From contig CM065884.1 in NCBI GenBank assembly GCA_033439255.1, forward strand, positions 186,001 to 250,000: 64,000 nucleotides of DNA. The letters are read 5' to 3'. Under the pieces are notes generated by a model. It had not been told where the DNA came from. It made no database searches and worked only from the letters and a program-made list of their open reading frames with translations. The translations under genes and the position numbers were made by a program. Origin of the DNA: Hericium rajendrae. Lineage: Eukaryota > Basidiomycota > Agaricomycetes > Russulales > Hericiaceae. Below, piece by piece: positions 30,742-40,435 of this stretch (the stretch's first letter is position 1; the number at the start of each line of letters is the position of its first letter).

Positions 30742-31892
30742 TGTTGTGGTAGAGCGATCCAACGATGTAGTTGGGATTGAAGTGGTAGAAGTGAAGGTAT
30801 TGTGAAGTGGTGTAGGAGAGGAGGTTCGTCCAAGCGTATATGACGAAGTTCAAAAAAGACGCGACCAATACACGTTCAGGTTTTGATTTTGCATTTCATA
30901 GCGACGAGAACAATAAACAAAACAGAATCACGAGGCAGCTTACCCCACACTACACGTGTTTTCCCTTTCAACAGTCCACCGCAATTTCAAACTGCAGAAA
31001 GGTCCTAGCACGGAGTGAGAAAGGAGCAGATAGGCGAGACCTACGGATGCGAAAAAATGATATCGCGAAGCTTTTGGATGTCCACCTTCACCCCATCGGT
31101 GAGCACTGTGGAAGACGCCGATTTTATTTGTTGATTTTTTCGATTGCCATATTTCTGAAGCGCAGCGACAGCAATAATGAGCGGCGCACCTATGGCAAAA
31201 GTCTAAGCGCTCGAGGAAACGTAGCGCAGACCGGCTCAGAAAGGTGATCGTATAGATGCACACCGTGCATGGAGAGACAACTTGTGCCAGGGAGGTCTGT
31301 TCACGTTAGATGTGAATTAGAGGGGAGACTGAAAGGCATAGAATTGGATGTTTTCACGAGCTAAGACCTGTTAGAGATACAATCTAGAGTCTATGACGGA
31401 GTCTACGTTCCTTCGTTATCTTTTCGTTGCGATTACAGTAGCTTACCTAATCACGCGCCGTACACACGATGCACATATAACGACTTCCCCGCTTTCCCTC
31501 AGCCCTTCATGATATCGGACTGAGGGTGAGTACGCTTCTTTATACGACACTCGCTATATGATTCTAATCTATCTGTAGGATACTCTGTATCCGTTTCTCT
31601 AGGTAGATACTCAATCTCACTCCTTCATGATATCGGACTGAGGGATACTTTGTATCCGTTTCTCAGCGTCATCCACATTCATTCCTAACAAGACCTGCTT
31701 CAACTTCCATAAGTCGAACAACTGAGGCTATAGAAGCCAATTTCGTGCCAGCAAACGCGTGCCACAAACGCATCTGGGAAGCTGCAAGGCGGCCTACTAC
31801 AGTGCCCAACTTCATCCCAACGGTGTACTCAAACTACTGGAGTGCTTGCTACTAACATCCACAGAAGCAAGGAGGAGCTGCAGCAGACCACC
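30742..31892. other. Shared upstream region between the FunK1 pseudogene and the CM1 gene
   Basis: A 1.15-kb divergent intergenic region. It contains the tandem 43-nt repeat with and without an intron-like insert (listed separately). Just before ATG 31893 there is a likely 5'UTR intron end: a CTAAC branch site followed by ATCCACAG at about 31852-31864. Confidence 0.5.
31504..31664 (+). repeat. Tandem 43-nt repeat; first copy split by a 53-bp GT-AG insert
   Basis: Copy 1 is CCTTCATGATATCGGACTGA-GG (31504-31525) plus GATACTCTGTATCCGTTTCTC (31579-31599). Between them lies a 53-bp sequence (31526-31578) with a GTGAGT donor, a TTCTAAT branch-like site and a CTGTAG acceptor. Copy 2 (31622-31664) is the same two halves joined without the insert, with one C/T difference. 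Either a spliced copy was inserted next to its source, or the insert entered one copy after a tandem duplication. It lies in the likely 5'UTR of the CM1 gene. Confidence 0.75.
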
Positions 31893-34800
31893 ATGTCTGC
31901 TGCGCTGAATCAGCATTCGGACTCGTCTTTTCAATCTCACTCCAACTCCCACTCCATCCTTCCCCAGCCCGATCTCTCACTCGGCTCTCTCATCTCAACA
32001 CCAGCCAAATCGATTCGCGTCCCTTCATCTGCTTCCAGGGATGGGCCACTGTCTACACCATCACCGCCCTACTTCCGTCGCAATGCGGACGACGCGAGGA
32101 GCACGCCTGTGGCGCGTCGGCTGGGCTTGTCGGGCCATGACGAGGAGGACGGCGATCTAGGCGACGACGTGCTCAATACCGCGCAGAAGGACAGGAAATG
32201 GGACGATGCGGGCGAGGGGTCCTCATCGGCCGCAGGCCGGAGGAAGCGATCGAGCGCAAACGGCAAAGGCGTCAACCTCACGCTCCGCGACCAGGAGAAG
32301 GTGCGCGACCTCCCCATTTTCTCTACTCTCACTCACATCCGTCCGATCCGTGCCACAGCATATCGACAACCTCAAGAAGGAGAACTTCAGCATCAAGCTC
32401 AAGGTGCACTTCCTCGAGGAGCGCCTCGCCCAGCTCGCGCCCGACCAGATCGACGCCGCGCTCAAGCAGAACATCAACCTCAAGATCGAGGTCCAGCAGC
32501 GCGGCATGGACCTCAAGAAGCTGCGCAAGCTTGTACTCGAACTCGAACGCGAGCTCGAGCGCTCGCAGAAGGGCGGCGCGGGGTCCCGCTCGCGCGAGCG
32601 CGAGCTCGAGGCGCTGCTCCAGGAGCGCGAGAACGAGCTGCGCGACCTCAGGCGGCGCAGGGCCGTTGGCCCGGAGGATGGCGCGCTCCGCGATGCGGAG
32701 GAGCGGAATGCGGAGCTTGAGGATGAGCTCGAGGGCGTGCGGGGACTGCTGCAGGATAACATGGATGAACTGGATCGGCTGCGAGACATCGTCGAGCGCC
32801 GTGGCGACGCGTCGGACGCAGGGGGGAGTTCGCGGCTCCGGCGGCTGGAGGAGGACAACGAGGATCTCAAGGCCGCGCTCGACGAGCAGGCTGAGATCGT
32901 CGCACTGCGCGAAGATGAGAAAGAGGATTTGCAGGACCAGCTGGATGCGCTGAGGCTCGAATGCGAGGACCTTCAGCGCCGGCGTGAGTTGGAGTCCATT
33001 GAGAGGAGCGAGAGCCGGGCGCAGATTCTTGAAGAGCGTGAGGAGCGCGAGATGGCCGAGGAGGACATGAACTCGTTCCGGGACAAGCTGGCGGCGGCGG
33101 CCATCGAGCTACAGCAGAAGGAGGACGAAATCGGGTTCAAGGAGCAGGAGATCGCGGATCTCATGGACGAGCATCGCAGGATCCTGGACGAAGTCGAGGG
33201 TGAGTGGAAAGGTGAGCTCGATGAAGGCAAGGCGCAAGTCGAGGAACTCCGTGATGTAAGTTCACAACCCTCGTCACTATGCACAGACTTGACTTTCCAC
33301 AGGCCCTCGCTGAGCGTGACAGCGAATCGCGGGAACTGCGCATGCAGATCACCGAACTCGAGTCCAATACGAATGCCCTACACGAGAAGTTCGAGACCGC
33401 TTTCGCCCATCTCGAACAAGAGGCGGAGGAGAAGGATGCAGAGATCGCGGCTGCGAACCGCGAGATCGAGCAGCTTGGTCAACGTATCTACGAACTCGAG
33501 GAGGACAACGACGAGATCAAGAAGCTGTATGAGCGGGCACGGGAAGATGAGTCCGTCGAGCGAGAACGGCTCGAGGCTCTTGCAGCTGCCCTGAAAGAGG
33601 TATTTCGTTGCCATCCCTTCAATATGCTATTTCTCACAGTTCTTGCCTCTCAGAAAGTCGCAGACCTCAAAGCCGAGCTTCAAGATATGTCCGACGCCTA
33701 CGAGGCATGCAGTCAAGACATCCTCGCACATCGATCACGACAGGAAGAACTCGCTCAGCACGTCGAACATCTCGTCGAGGAAGTTCGCAAGGAGCGCGAG
33801 GCCCGTGAACGCGCAGAAGGCAGTGCTGACAAGCTCGAGCGGCAGTTCGATGCAGACATGCGGCGCGAACGGCGCGCGCTCGAGGCAAAGGAGTCCGCTC
33901 TACAGAACGCGCGCGACGAACTCGCACGTACCCAGGCTCTGCTCACGCAGCGCGAGTCCGACCTCAATGCCCTGCAGAGCGCGCTGCAGGCGCAGGACGC
34001 CGAGTCGAAGAAACTCGGCGAGAGCCACACGACCGCACGCTTCTCGCTGCAGCTCGAGGTCGACCGGCTGAAGCGCGACCTCGAGCGGCTCGAGGACGAG
34101 CTCGCGCGCGCACGCAAGGCGCTCGACGAGCGCGAGACGGCGAGCCGCGAGCGCGACGGCGTCGTCGACCGGCTGCATGCGGAAAACCGCGAGCTCGCGT
34201 CGCAGCTGGCCGCGCAGACGCAGGCGCGGCTGAACGTGTCGGAGAAGCTTGATACCGCGCAGAGCGGCCTGAACGCGGCGGAGGCGGAGATCACGGCCTT
34301 CTGCACGCGTGTGCAGGAGCTTGAGCAGCGGCTGTCGAAGGACCAGCGGTCATTGCTGGCGGCGGAGAATCAGTACCGGGATCAGTTGACGGAACGGAAC
34401 ACGCTCCTGCTGACGATTTACCAGTATATGGACAAGATCCTCGGCGTCGACAAGACACCGGTATGCTCTCTCGTCTTCTGTGTTGGTTTTGATTCTAATG
34501 TTCCTTCCGTCAACAGAAAAAGAGCGGGCAAGCCGAGACGAAGCCGTTCACGAACTTCAGCGTCTTCCATGATAACCTCATCTCGCGGCTGAAGGCCCTC
34601 AGCCAGATCCAGCTTGACTTCGATAAGCGCGTGAAAGAGGCTGAGAGCCGCTTTGCAGAGCGCTTAGGCGACATGAAGAAGCAGCTGGACAACCGCTGGC
34701 GGCAGATCGACAAGTTCGAGGCGAGCGTGAAGACTTATGCCGATGCGAAGACGACATGGAAGCGGAGGCTCACCATTAAGGACGGAGAGCTGGAAGCTGC

Positions 34801-35309
34801 GAAGGTGATATTTGGCTTTGTTCGTCAGACACTGAGGTCATTGCTCATGCTCCTTTGCAGGCAATGAACTCAGAGCTCTCGTCACAGCTGCTCAGTCTGA
34901 AACGTCCAGGCCCAGGCGACTCGAATGAAGTGAAGGCGCTGCACGCCCGCGCGAACAACGCCGAACGCCGGCTCACGAACGCTCAAAACCAGCTCGCGGC
35001 AGCGGAAGAGAAGATGGCTACGATGAACCAGAAGACAGTCACCACGGACACGAAGTGGGAGGCGCGCGTCAAGGAATATGAGTCGCGTCTGCGCGCCGCG
35101 GAGGAGCGGGTGAAGCAGGTCAAACAGGGCTACAAGGAACGGATCCAGGAGCTCGAGACACAGGCGAAGTATGTTCCTTTTCCTTAGAGTCGTAATTCTG
35201 GTTCTCACATATTGTTTGTAGCTCGTTACGGCGGCAGAAGGATATCGCTGACAAGCGGAACCAGCAGCTTACAGACATCGAGGCGAAGGTGCCGAGGCTC
35301 TCTTCGTGA
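31893..35309 (+). CDS. CM1 (centrosomin N-terminal motif) coiled-coil protein, microtubule organiser, 1030 aa
   Basis: Seven exons (31893-32300, 32359-33255, 33303-33599, 33654-34460, 34517-34804, 34861-35168, 35222-35309) join in frame. A Ser/Pro-rich N-terminus precedes the Cnn_1N/CM1 motif at about residues 130-200: LTLRDQEKHIDNLKKENFSI, then KLKVHFLEERLAQL and ALKQNINLKIEVQQR. This motif binds and activates the gamma-tubulin complex in fungal Mto1, Pcp1 and ApsB and in animal centrosomin. The rest is almost continuous coiled coil rich in Glu, Arg and Leu, with a conserved island near KPFTNFSVFHDNLISRLKAL. The role would be nucleating microtubules at the spindle pole body or cytoplasmic organising centres. 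Which of the Mto1 or Pcp1 types it is cannot be told by eye. Start chosen at the first ATG after the 5'UTR acceptor. Confidence 0.85.
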
Positions 35310-35931
35310 CCTGTATGATGATTATGGTATTCTATGCTGGGCACTGTTACTCTTTTTATGCACCATTCGCTCTACTTGCTATCGTTCAGTCACACTCCCT
35401 GCTTTTATTATTTCACGTACGCATCGTATCCATGTAGCAATTGTGCTCCGTCCGCAACCATACCCTCGCATCATCGTACTAGTGTTGTCTATAATGATAT
35501 TGCTTCCTGGCTATCTATGTCGTAACGAGTTAAAAAGCAGCTGCGAGTCGGCCGTGAAGCTAGTCGCTGTCATGTTCAAATCATCTTGGAATTCTAAGAT
35601 TTCGACTTGTATGAAACCGCAGGAATATAGATTAAGTAGAATTGGGTTGAATTTGGTTGAGCAGACTCAGATTTTCTTCAAAATCGACCCAACCCAACTC
35701 AAATCTTGGGTTGTCGAGGCTGGGTTGGAGCTGGGTTGGAGTTGGGTTGGGTTGATCTAATGTGGGAAAGGTTGGTGTGGCGTGGGTTTCTTAATGTTGC
35801 TGCCGAGTATCGCTTACTCCTGACGCCCGTCGCCAGCGCGCTCTTCATCTTCAACCACCACAACGACACGCAGCATATCCTGATCATCTCCTTTAGCATT
35901 TTGCTCTTAGGTATATCAGATTGTGAAGAGC
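35310..35931. other. Spacer between CM1 and RAP1-like genes, with TTGGGT-type repeats
   Basis: Holds the 3'UTR of CM1 and the promoter of the RAP1-like gene. At 35640-35760 there are at least eight TTGGGT/TGGGTTGG words (and the complement CCCAACCC), partly as inverted repeats. They resemble degenerate telomere-type repeats but lack the canonical TTAGGG. Confidence 0.6.
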
Positions 35932-38446
35932 ATGGCGAAGTCAATGGCCCCGCGGAGCCCAAGCGCTGAGCGGAGTGTGGAGTCGGAATCTGAGGGCGAC
36001 GTACGTCTTTCCCACTATCTCGCCGTCTTGATCGTCGAAGAGAACGCATATTTCTACGATGCTGAGATTCTTATTTGTCATAGGAGGAGAGTCCAAAGCT
36101 CTTTACGAAGGATGGGAAACCCATGAAGTTTCATCTTTACGATGTCTCCGATGAGCGTACTGAGATACTGATTGACAAAATTACCGTGGGTTGCCTGATC
36201 ACAAAATATTGGATACATGGGGCTGATCATGCCCTCTCTGAATTTATCACCTTCTAGAAACACGGCGGCAAGATCACGAAATCCGAGTCCCGGGCGGACA
36301 TCATCATCGTCACGAAGACGGCGCACTTCGACAGACTCAAGTATAAATGGGACCTGGAGAAGAACAAGTGGGTCCGCATGTCCGGCTGGGTCGAGCGCTG
36401 CATCGAGCGCGGGAAGATGGTCTTCCCGAACCTGCATGTGCGCGGGATGGGCGGCCGTGTTCAAGGCGATAAGGAGAAAGGAATAATGCGTCGCAAGCCG
36501 TGAGTATCTTGCTTCTTTGAACTATTGAGTAGAGAATTGAGACTGGTCGCAGGGTTATGCCATTTACGCCCGAGGACGACGACCATTTGTGTCAGTACAT
36601 CGCACAGAAGATTCCGTACAAGGCGAATGGCGGCCGGATGGGGAACAAGATCTACATAGAACTCGTGGACCGCGTAAGCTCCGTTTCTTCCGTACGGTAT
36701 ACTGCATCATTTCTTATCGATTTTCGCAGTGGCAGAAATTCGGCCAGCTTGAGTGGGCGGAACGTCATCCCTGGACGTCCTGGCGCGAGCGGTACAAGAA
36801 GAACCAGGAGCGCCTAGACCCAATTATTGATGAGTACGTCAAGAAAGAGCCGCCGGAGGAACATGGGCGCGGACAGTACGTGCTGCAGCGGCGCGCGAAG
36901 CCTGTGGTCCAGGATGGCGAGGAGGAAGAGATAGAAGAAGAGATAGAAGAAGAGATAGAAGAAGAGATAGAGGAGGAAGAGGTCGAGCTTGAGATGTGGC
37001 CGCGCGAGGACGACCGTTCTGCAACCGAAGATGAGGAGGATGAACTCATTGAAGCTTCAAAGTCGAAGGGCAAGGGTAAACAGAAGGCCCCGCCCGTACG
37101 GATGGAAGAGGAGGAGGAGGAGGAAGAGCTGGCAGAGCAAGGTGAGGATGCAAACCGCGGATCGCCGGAGTATGCGGCTTCGATCGAGTGGGAGGTACCG
37201 CCGACGCCTGAACAGACCCAGACTCAGGCAGGGAAGGCTGGACAGAAGCGGCGCAGGTCCTCGGGCGATCAGAGCGGTCGCCGCCAAGATGCCTCACCTG
37301 CAAAGAAGCAGAAGACAGTGAGTCTTTCGCTGGACGTCCGCGGGACGTTTTATTCATGTACCTGTCGACAGGCGAAAGGCAAGAAAGCTACGCAAAAGCG
37401 GGTGGAGTCCGAATACTATGAAGAAGAGCCAGCCGTCCAGGACAAGTGTGTCATCTCAACTACTTATCAGACATGAGATGTCTATATTGACTCTGACATT
37501 AGCCAGTACGCCTCTGTCGAGGATGAAGCGGGACCTTCTACACAGGCTGCTGCCTCGCAGAAATCCCGGCCGCGCCCCCGCATCGTGCAAAACAAGGGCC
37601 AGGCTCCGCCAACTCAGGGCCCCGCCAGCTCGCAAATGACGCTGGTCAACCCCACACAGCGACGGCATGAACATCAAGAGGTGGAAGTCGTCATCCAGCG
37701 GACGCCAGAGAAGCCCAAGTCCAAGCCTAAGCGGCAGGCGAAGAAGATCGTCGCGCCTACCGACGCGCCTGCACCGTACCGCAATACGCGAGCCCGCTCG
37801 CGTTCCATCAGTGTTCAGCCCCAGGTGCCGAAGTCAAAGGGCAAGAAGCTAGTTGCTGTCCGCGAGGAAGTAGTGGAAGAGCAGAAAGACCAGGATGAAG
37901 ATGCGGATATAGAGCAGAGCAACGAGACTGCGGAGGCGTTGTCGGTCGAGGCGAGGCTTGGAATCGTCCAGGAAGAAAACGAAGACGACGAGGTCGAAGG
38001 TGAGATCTTACCTTTTTCCCTGTAGACGACGATGCTTATAGAGCGTAGCAGACGAGCTCAGTGCAGACGACCGCCAGACGGAGCAACGACTCACCCAAGC
38101 CGTCGACGCCGAGCAGGAGGACGTCGACTTCATGCCCAAAGGCGCCATCGACCCCACGGACGGCTCCTCCTCGGAAGGCTCCGACAGTATGGAACAGCTC
38201 GCGCAGACGCTGGAAGCCCCCAGGGCTAAAGGGAAGCCGCCTTCGTCCCGGGGACCGCGACCGCCCGTCTCCTCTGATCGCGTTCTCCGATCCAAGAGGG
38301 ACGACACGTACTCTAGCGAGGAGGAGTTCCCTTCGCCGAACACGAAGGCGCATGAGGTGAGGAAGCGGGAGATGGAGCAGCAGAAGAAGGAGCCGTATGT
38401 CCCGCCTGTGGGGACGAAGGCGAGAGAGCTGCGATCGAGGCGCTAG
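35932..38446 (+). CDS. RAP1-like telomere protein (BRCT + Rap1 Myb), 696 aa
   Basis: Eight exons (35932-36000, 36084-36185, 36258-36499, 36553-36673, 36730-37317, 37372-37445, 37503-37999, 38049-38446) give an intact frame. A BRCT-like domain at about residues 25-125 reads FTKDGKPMKFHLYDVSDERT, KHGGKITKSESRADIIIV, KWVRMSGWVERCIERGKMVF. A Rap1-type Myb domain at about 138-205 reads MPFTPEDDDHLCQYIAQKIP, GRMGNKIYIELVDR, WAERHPWTSWRERYKKN. Then come a Glu/Ile microsatellite tract, Lys-rich segments (SPAKKQKT; KSKPKRQAKK) and an unrecognised C-terminus ending KARELRSRR. This order (BRCT, then Myb) is that of RAP1/TERF2IP, which caps telomeres through shelterin-type partners. I see no clear RCT domain. 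The expressed gene is probably this copy, since the inverted copy is truncated. Confidence 0.8.
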
Positions 38447-38709
38447 CCGGGGAATGGAGATCGTGATCGGAAGATATCTCCTGATATTTCTTGGGATCTT
38501 GAAGACGATTTGGAGGACCGGATTTCGCTAGTTCACTACGATATGAGTCATGTAATTAGTATGCCTCCTTCATCTTATGACTGCATGCGATTGAGCACAA
38601 AGAACACCCTGTGTGCAAGGAGGTGGAGCGTCGCACCCACACCCAAGCACTTAAATTACCATGATCAGAAGGATAACGCTTCGTTTCAAAGAGGTAATAT
38701 GGCAAAAAG
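38447..38709. other. RAP1 3' flank and end of duplication
   Basis: 3' untranslated sequence shared with the inverted arm up to 38623. The last 86 bp before the tRNA are unique. Confidence 0.5.
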
Positions 38710-38814
38710 TGGTTCAACCCGGGATCGAACCGGGAACCTTCTGTGAACCGACTTTGCAGCCGTAGTTCGTTAAGTCTTGTGAGACAGAAATCATAACCAT
38801 TAGACCATTGAACC
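38710..38814 (-). tRNA. tRNA-Val (CAC) with a 32-nt intron
   Basis: On - a complete cloverleaf folds: acceptor GGTTCAA/TTGAACC with discriminator A, D-arm with GGTTA, anticodon stem TCTGT/ACAGA, loop C-T-CAC-A-C, variable AGGTT, T-stem CCCGG/CCGGG with TTCGATC. The anticodon CAC reads valine GTG codons. A 32-nt intron (38746-38777) follows position 37, the canonical eukaryotic site; the mature length is 73 nt. U33 and TTC of the T-loop are present and CCA is not encoded, as expected for a nuclear gene. Confidence 0.9.
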
Positions 38815-38973
38815 GATAAAATGGACAGTTAACAACATAACATCACGTCATTAGAACCAACATCGAGCCCTTCATGTGGGGTAACTCAGTAAGCACGTCC
38901 TCCTCGAGAGAACTTTCATACAGTACCGTCGTTCTGTACGACGTGCAGCTCTATCGAGCAATTGTCAACGACA

Positions 38974-39773
38974 ATGGCAACGGCAATGCCTGAACCTGTG
39001 TCTCATCCTACCCACAACTTCGACATACACGACTGCCACGCATCTGCTAACCATGGCATCCACACACACCCACTCACAGCGGTTCAAGAACGCAGACTGG
39101 TCGAAGACCTCGAAGAGCGTTTCCTCGATCTCAGCAGGAACTACAACAAGCGGTGCGCTAGTGCATACATCTGAAATCCCTCTGACCAACCTCTTGCATA
39201 TGTTATAACTCACCTATCCACAGCCTCGAGCTCACGAGCACGCTACCAACGCTGCCCGCCTACCTCAGCGCAGCTCGCATTCTGTTCGCGATCATCCTCC
39301 AAATCCCGCCGCTCGATCCCTCCGCGAGCCTCCGCACGACGTTTCTGCTCCGCCTGACGCACGATGTGATGACCTCCGTGCCAGGCTACGCACCCACTGC
39401 GTCCGCGCTTCCCTTGCTTCTCGCGTTCCTCGGCATGCTCGACAACGGCTGGCTCGCAGTCCTGCGCGGGCAGGCTTGGGACCCCGTCCTGCACCGCGGT
39501 GTCGACATCGGCGCGCACCCGCTTCCCGTGAACCAGACCGAGCGCACGCGCCTCCACAGCCTGCTCGTGACCGGCACCGCCGAGCTCGAGGAGTGGCTGG
39601 CGAGGCTGCATGCGGGCAAGGAGGAAGAGGGCGGCGAGGCGGACTACGGAATCGCCCTGGGGCGTATGGGCCTGCAGCAGGGCTTTGACGACCTGTTCTT
39701 TGGGACACTCAGCGAGATGGGCGCGTTGGGGGAGGAGACGATTGATCCTGCAGGGATGACGGGGACGTGTTGA
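38974..39773 (+). CDS. Conserved hypothetical helical protein, 242 aa
   Basis: Exons 38974-39152 and 39224-39773 join in phase 2. The N-terminus (MATAMPEPVSHPTHNFDIHD) is His/Pro-rich, followed by a charged helix LTAVQERRLVEDLEERFLDL and SRNYNKR. Exon 2 is Leu/Ala-rich helical sequence (LPAYLSAARILFAIILQIPP; SLRTTFLLRLTHDVMTSVPG; SALPLLLAFLGMLDNGWLAV) ending with an acidic tail (AGKEEEGGEADYG) and FDDLFFGTLSEMG. The hydrophobic helices look amphipathic and may pack in a helical bundle rather than a membrane. It resembles uncharacterised basidiomycete proteins that I cannot name. A later in-frame ATG (38986) is an alternative start. Confidence 0.65.
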
Positions 39774-40435
39774 GTTGGTACTGACCTTGTGTAGCCTAGT
39801 TTCCTTCAGATGTATATTAGGACAGCCGTTTGTATCGTGTCGTGACCTGTGAGCTTGACGAGGCCCTCCTGGGTCGATCGCAGTGAGTCGCCTTATCGCG
39901 TCTTTTCGAAAGTGAAACTGATCTAGGACCCTAGGTCTCATTCCAGGATTGTTTGGATAGTCTCTATTCCGCTATGCGAAATATCCTTCTATAACCCAAG
40001 ACTGAACGATCTCGTGAGTTCTCAAGCTTTCGATTAGAACTTGCCTAGGTATGATCGACGAACGCATGTCCTTGGCTCCCGAGATCGGCAGTTTCTTTGA
40101 GCATTGAGTGGACCGCCTCTAGACAATCTCTAGACGGAGCTCAGCAATGAGCTGCGGATCCTTAGCGTGATTCGGATGAGAAGAACATTGTGCTCTTCTG
40201 CACATATTAGCACTTGACTTGTATGTTGTCGATATCTCACTGTCCTGGAAGTATCGTGTTCAGCTTGCCCTCGAAGGCACGAACACATAAAGGTGATGCA
40301 TGCCGCGCGAACTCTTGTTGTTCTCGCCGTCATTGTTCTCTACATGTGGCTTTGTGATGCCTCCCATTTTCTTCCTTTTCTCTGATATACGGTGCGACGG
40401 GATACATCTCATCTTTCTACTTCTGCATCATAATC
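39774..40435. other. Intergenic upstream of FunK1
   Basis: No gene recognised. An upstream in-frame extension of the FunK1 gene to about 40300 reads as a hydrophobic string without support and is treated as 5'UTR. Confidence 0.4.

Larger units (their letters stand above)
34397..38623 (+). repeat. Inverted duplication arm (source copy)
   Basis: Reverse-complement partner of 23620-27843; spacer between arms about 6.55 kb. Here both genes are full length, so this is taken as the ancestral arm. The right end lies 87 bp from the tRNA-Val gene. Confidence 0.85.

Noticed and set aside
32198-32953. Additional Ser/Arg-rich frames overlapping the CM1 gene on both strands
   Set aside because: They are shadows of the coiled-coil reading frame; splice sites and the CM1 motif support only the annotated frame.
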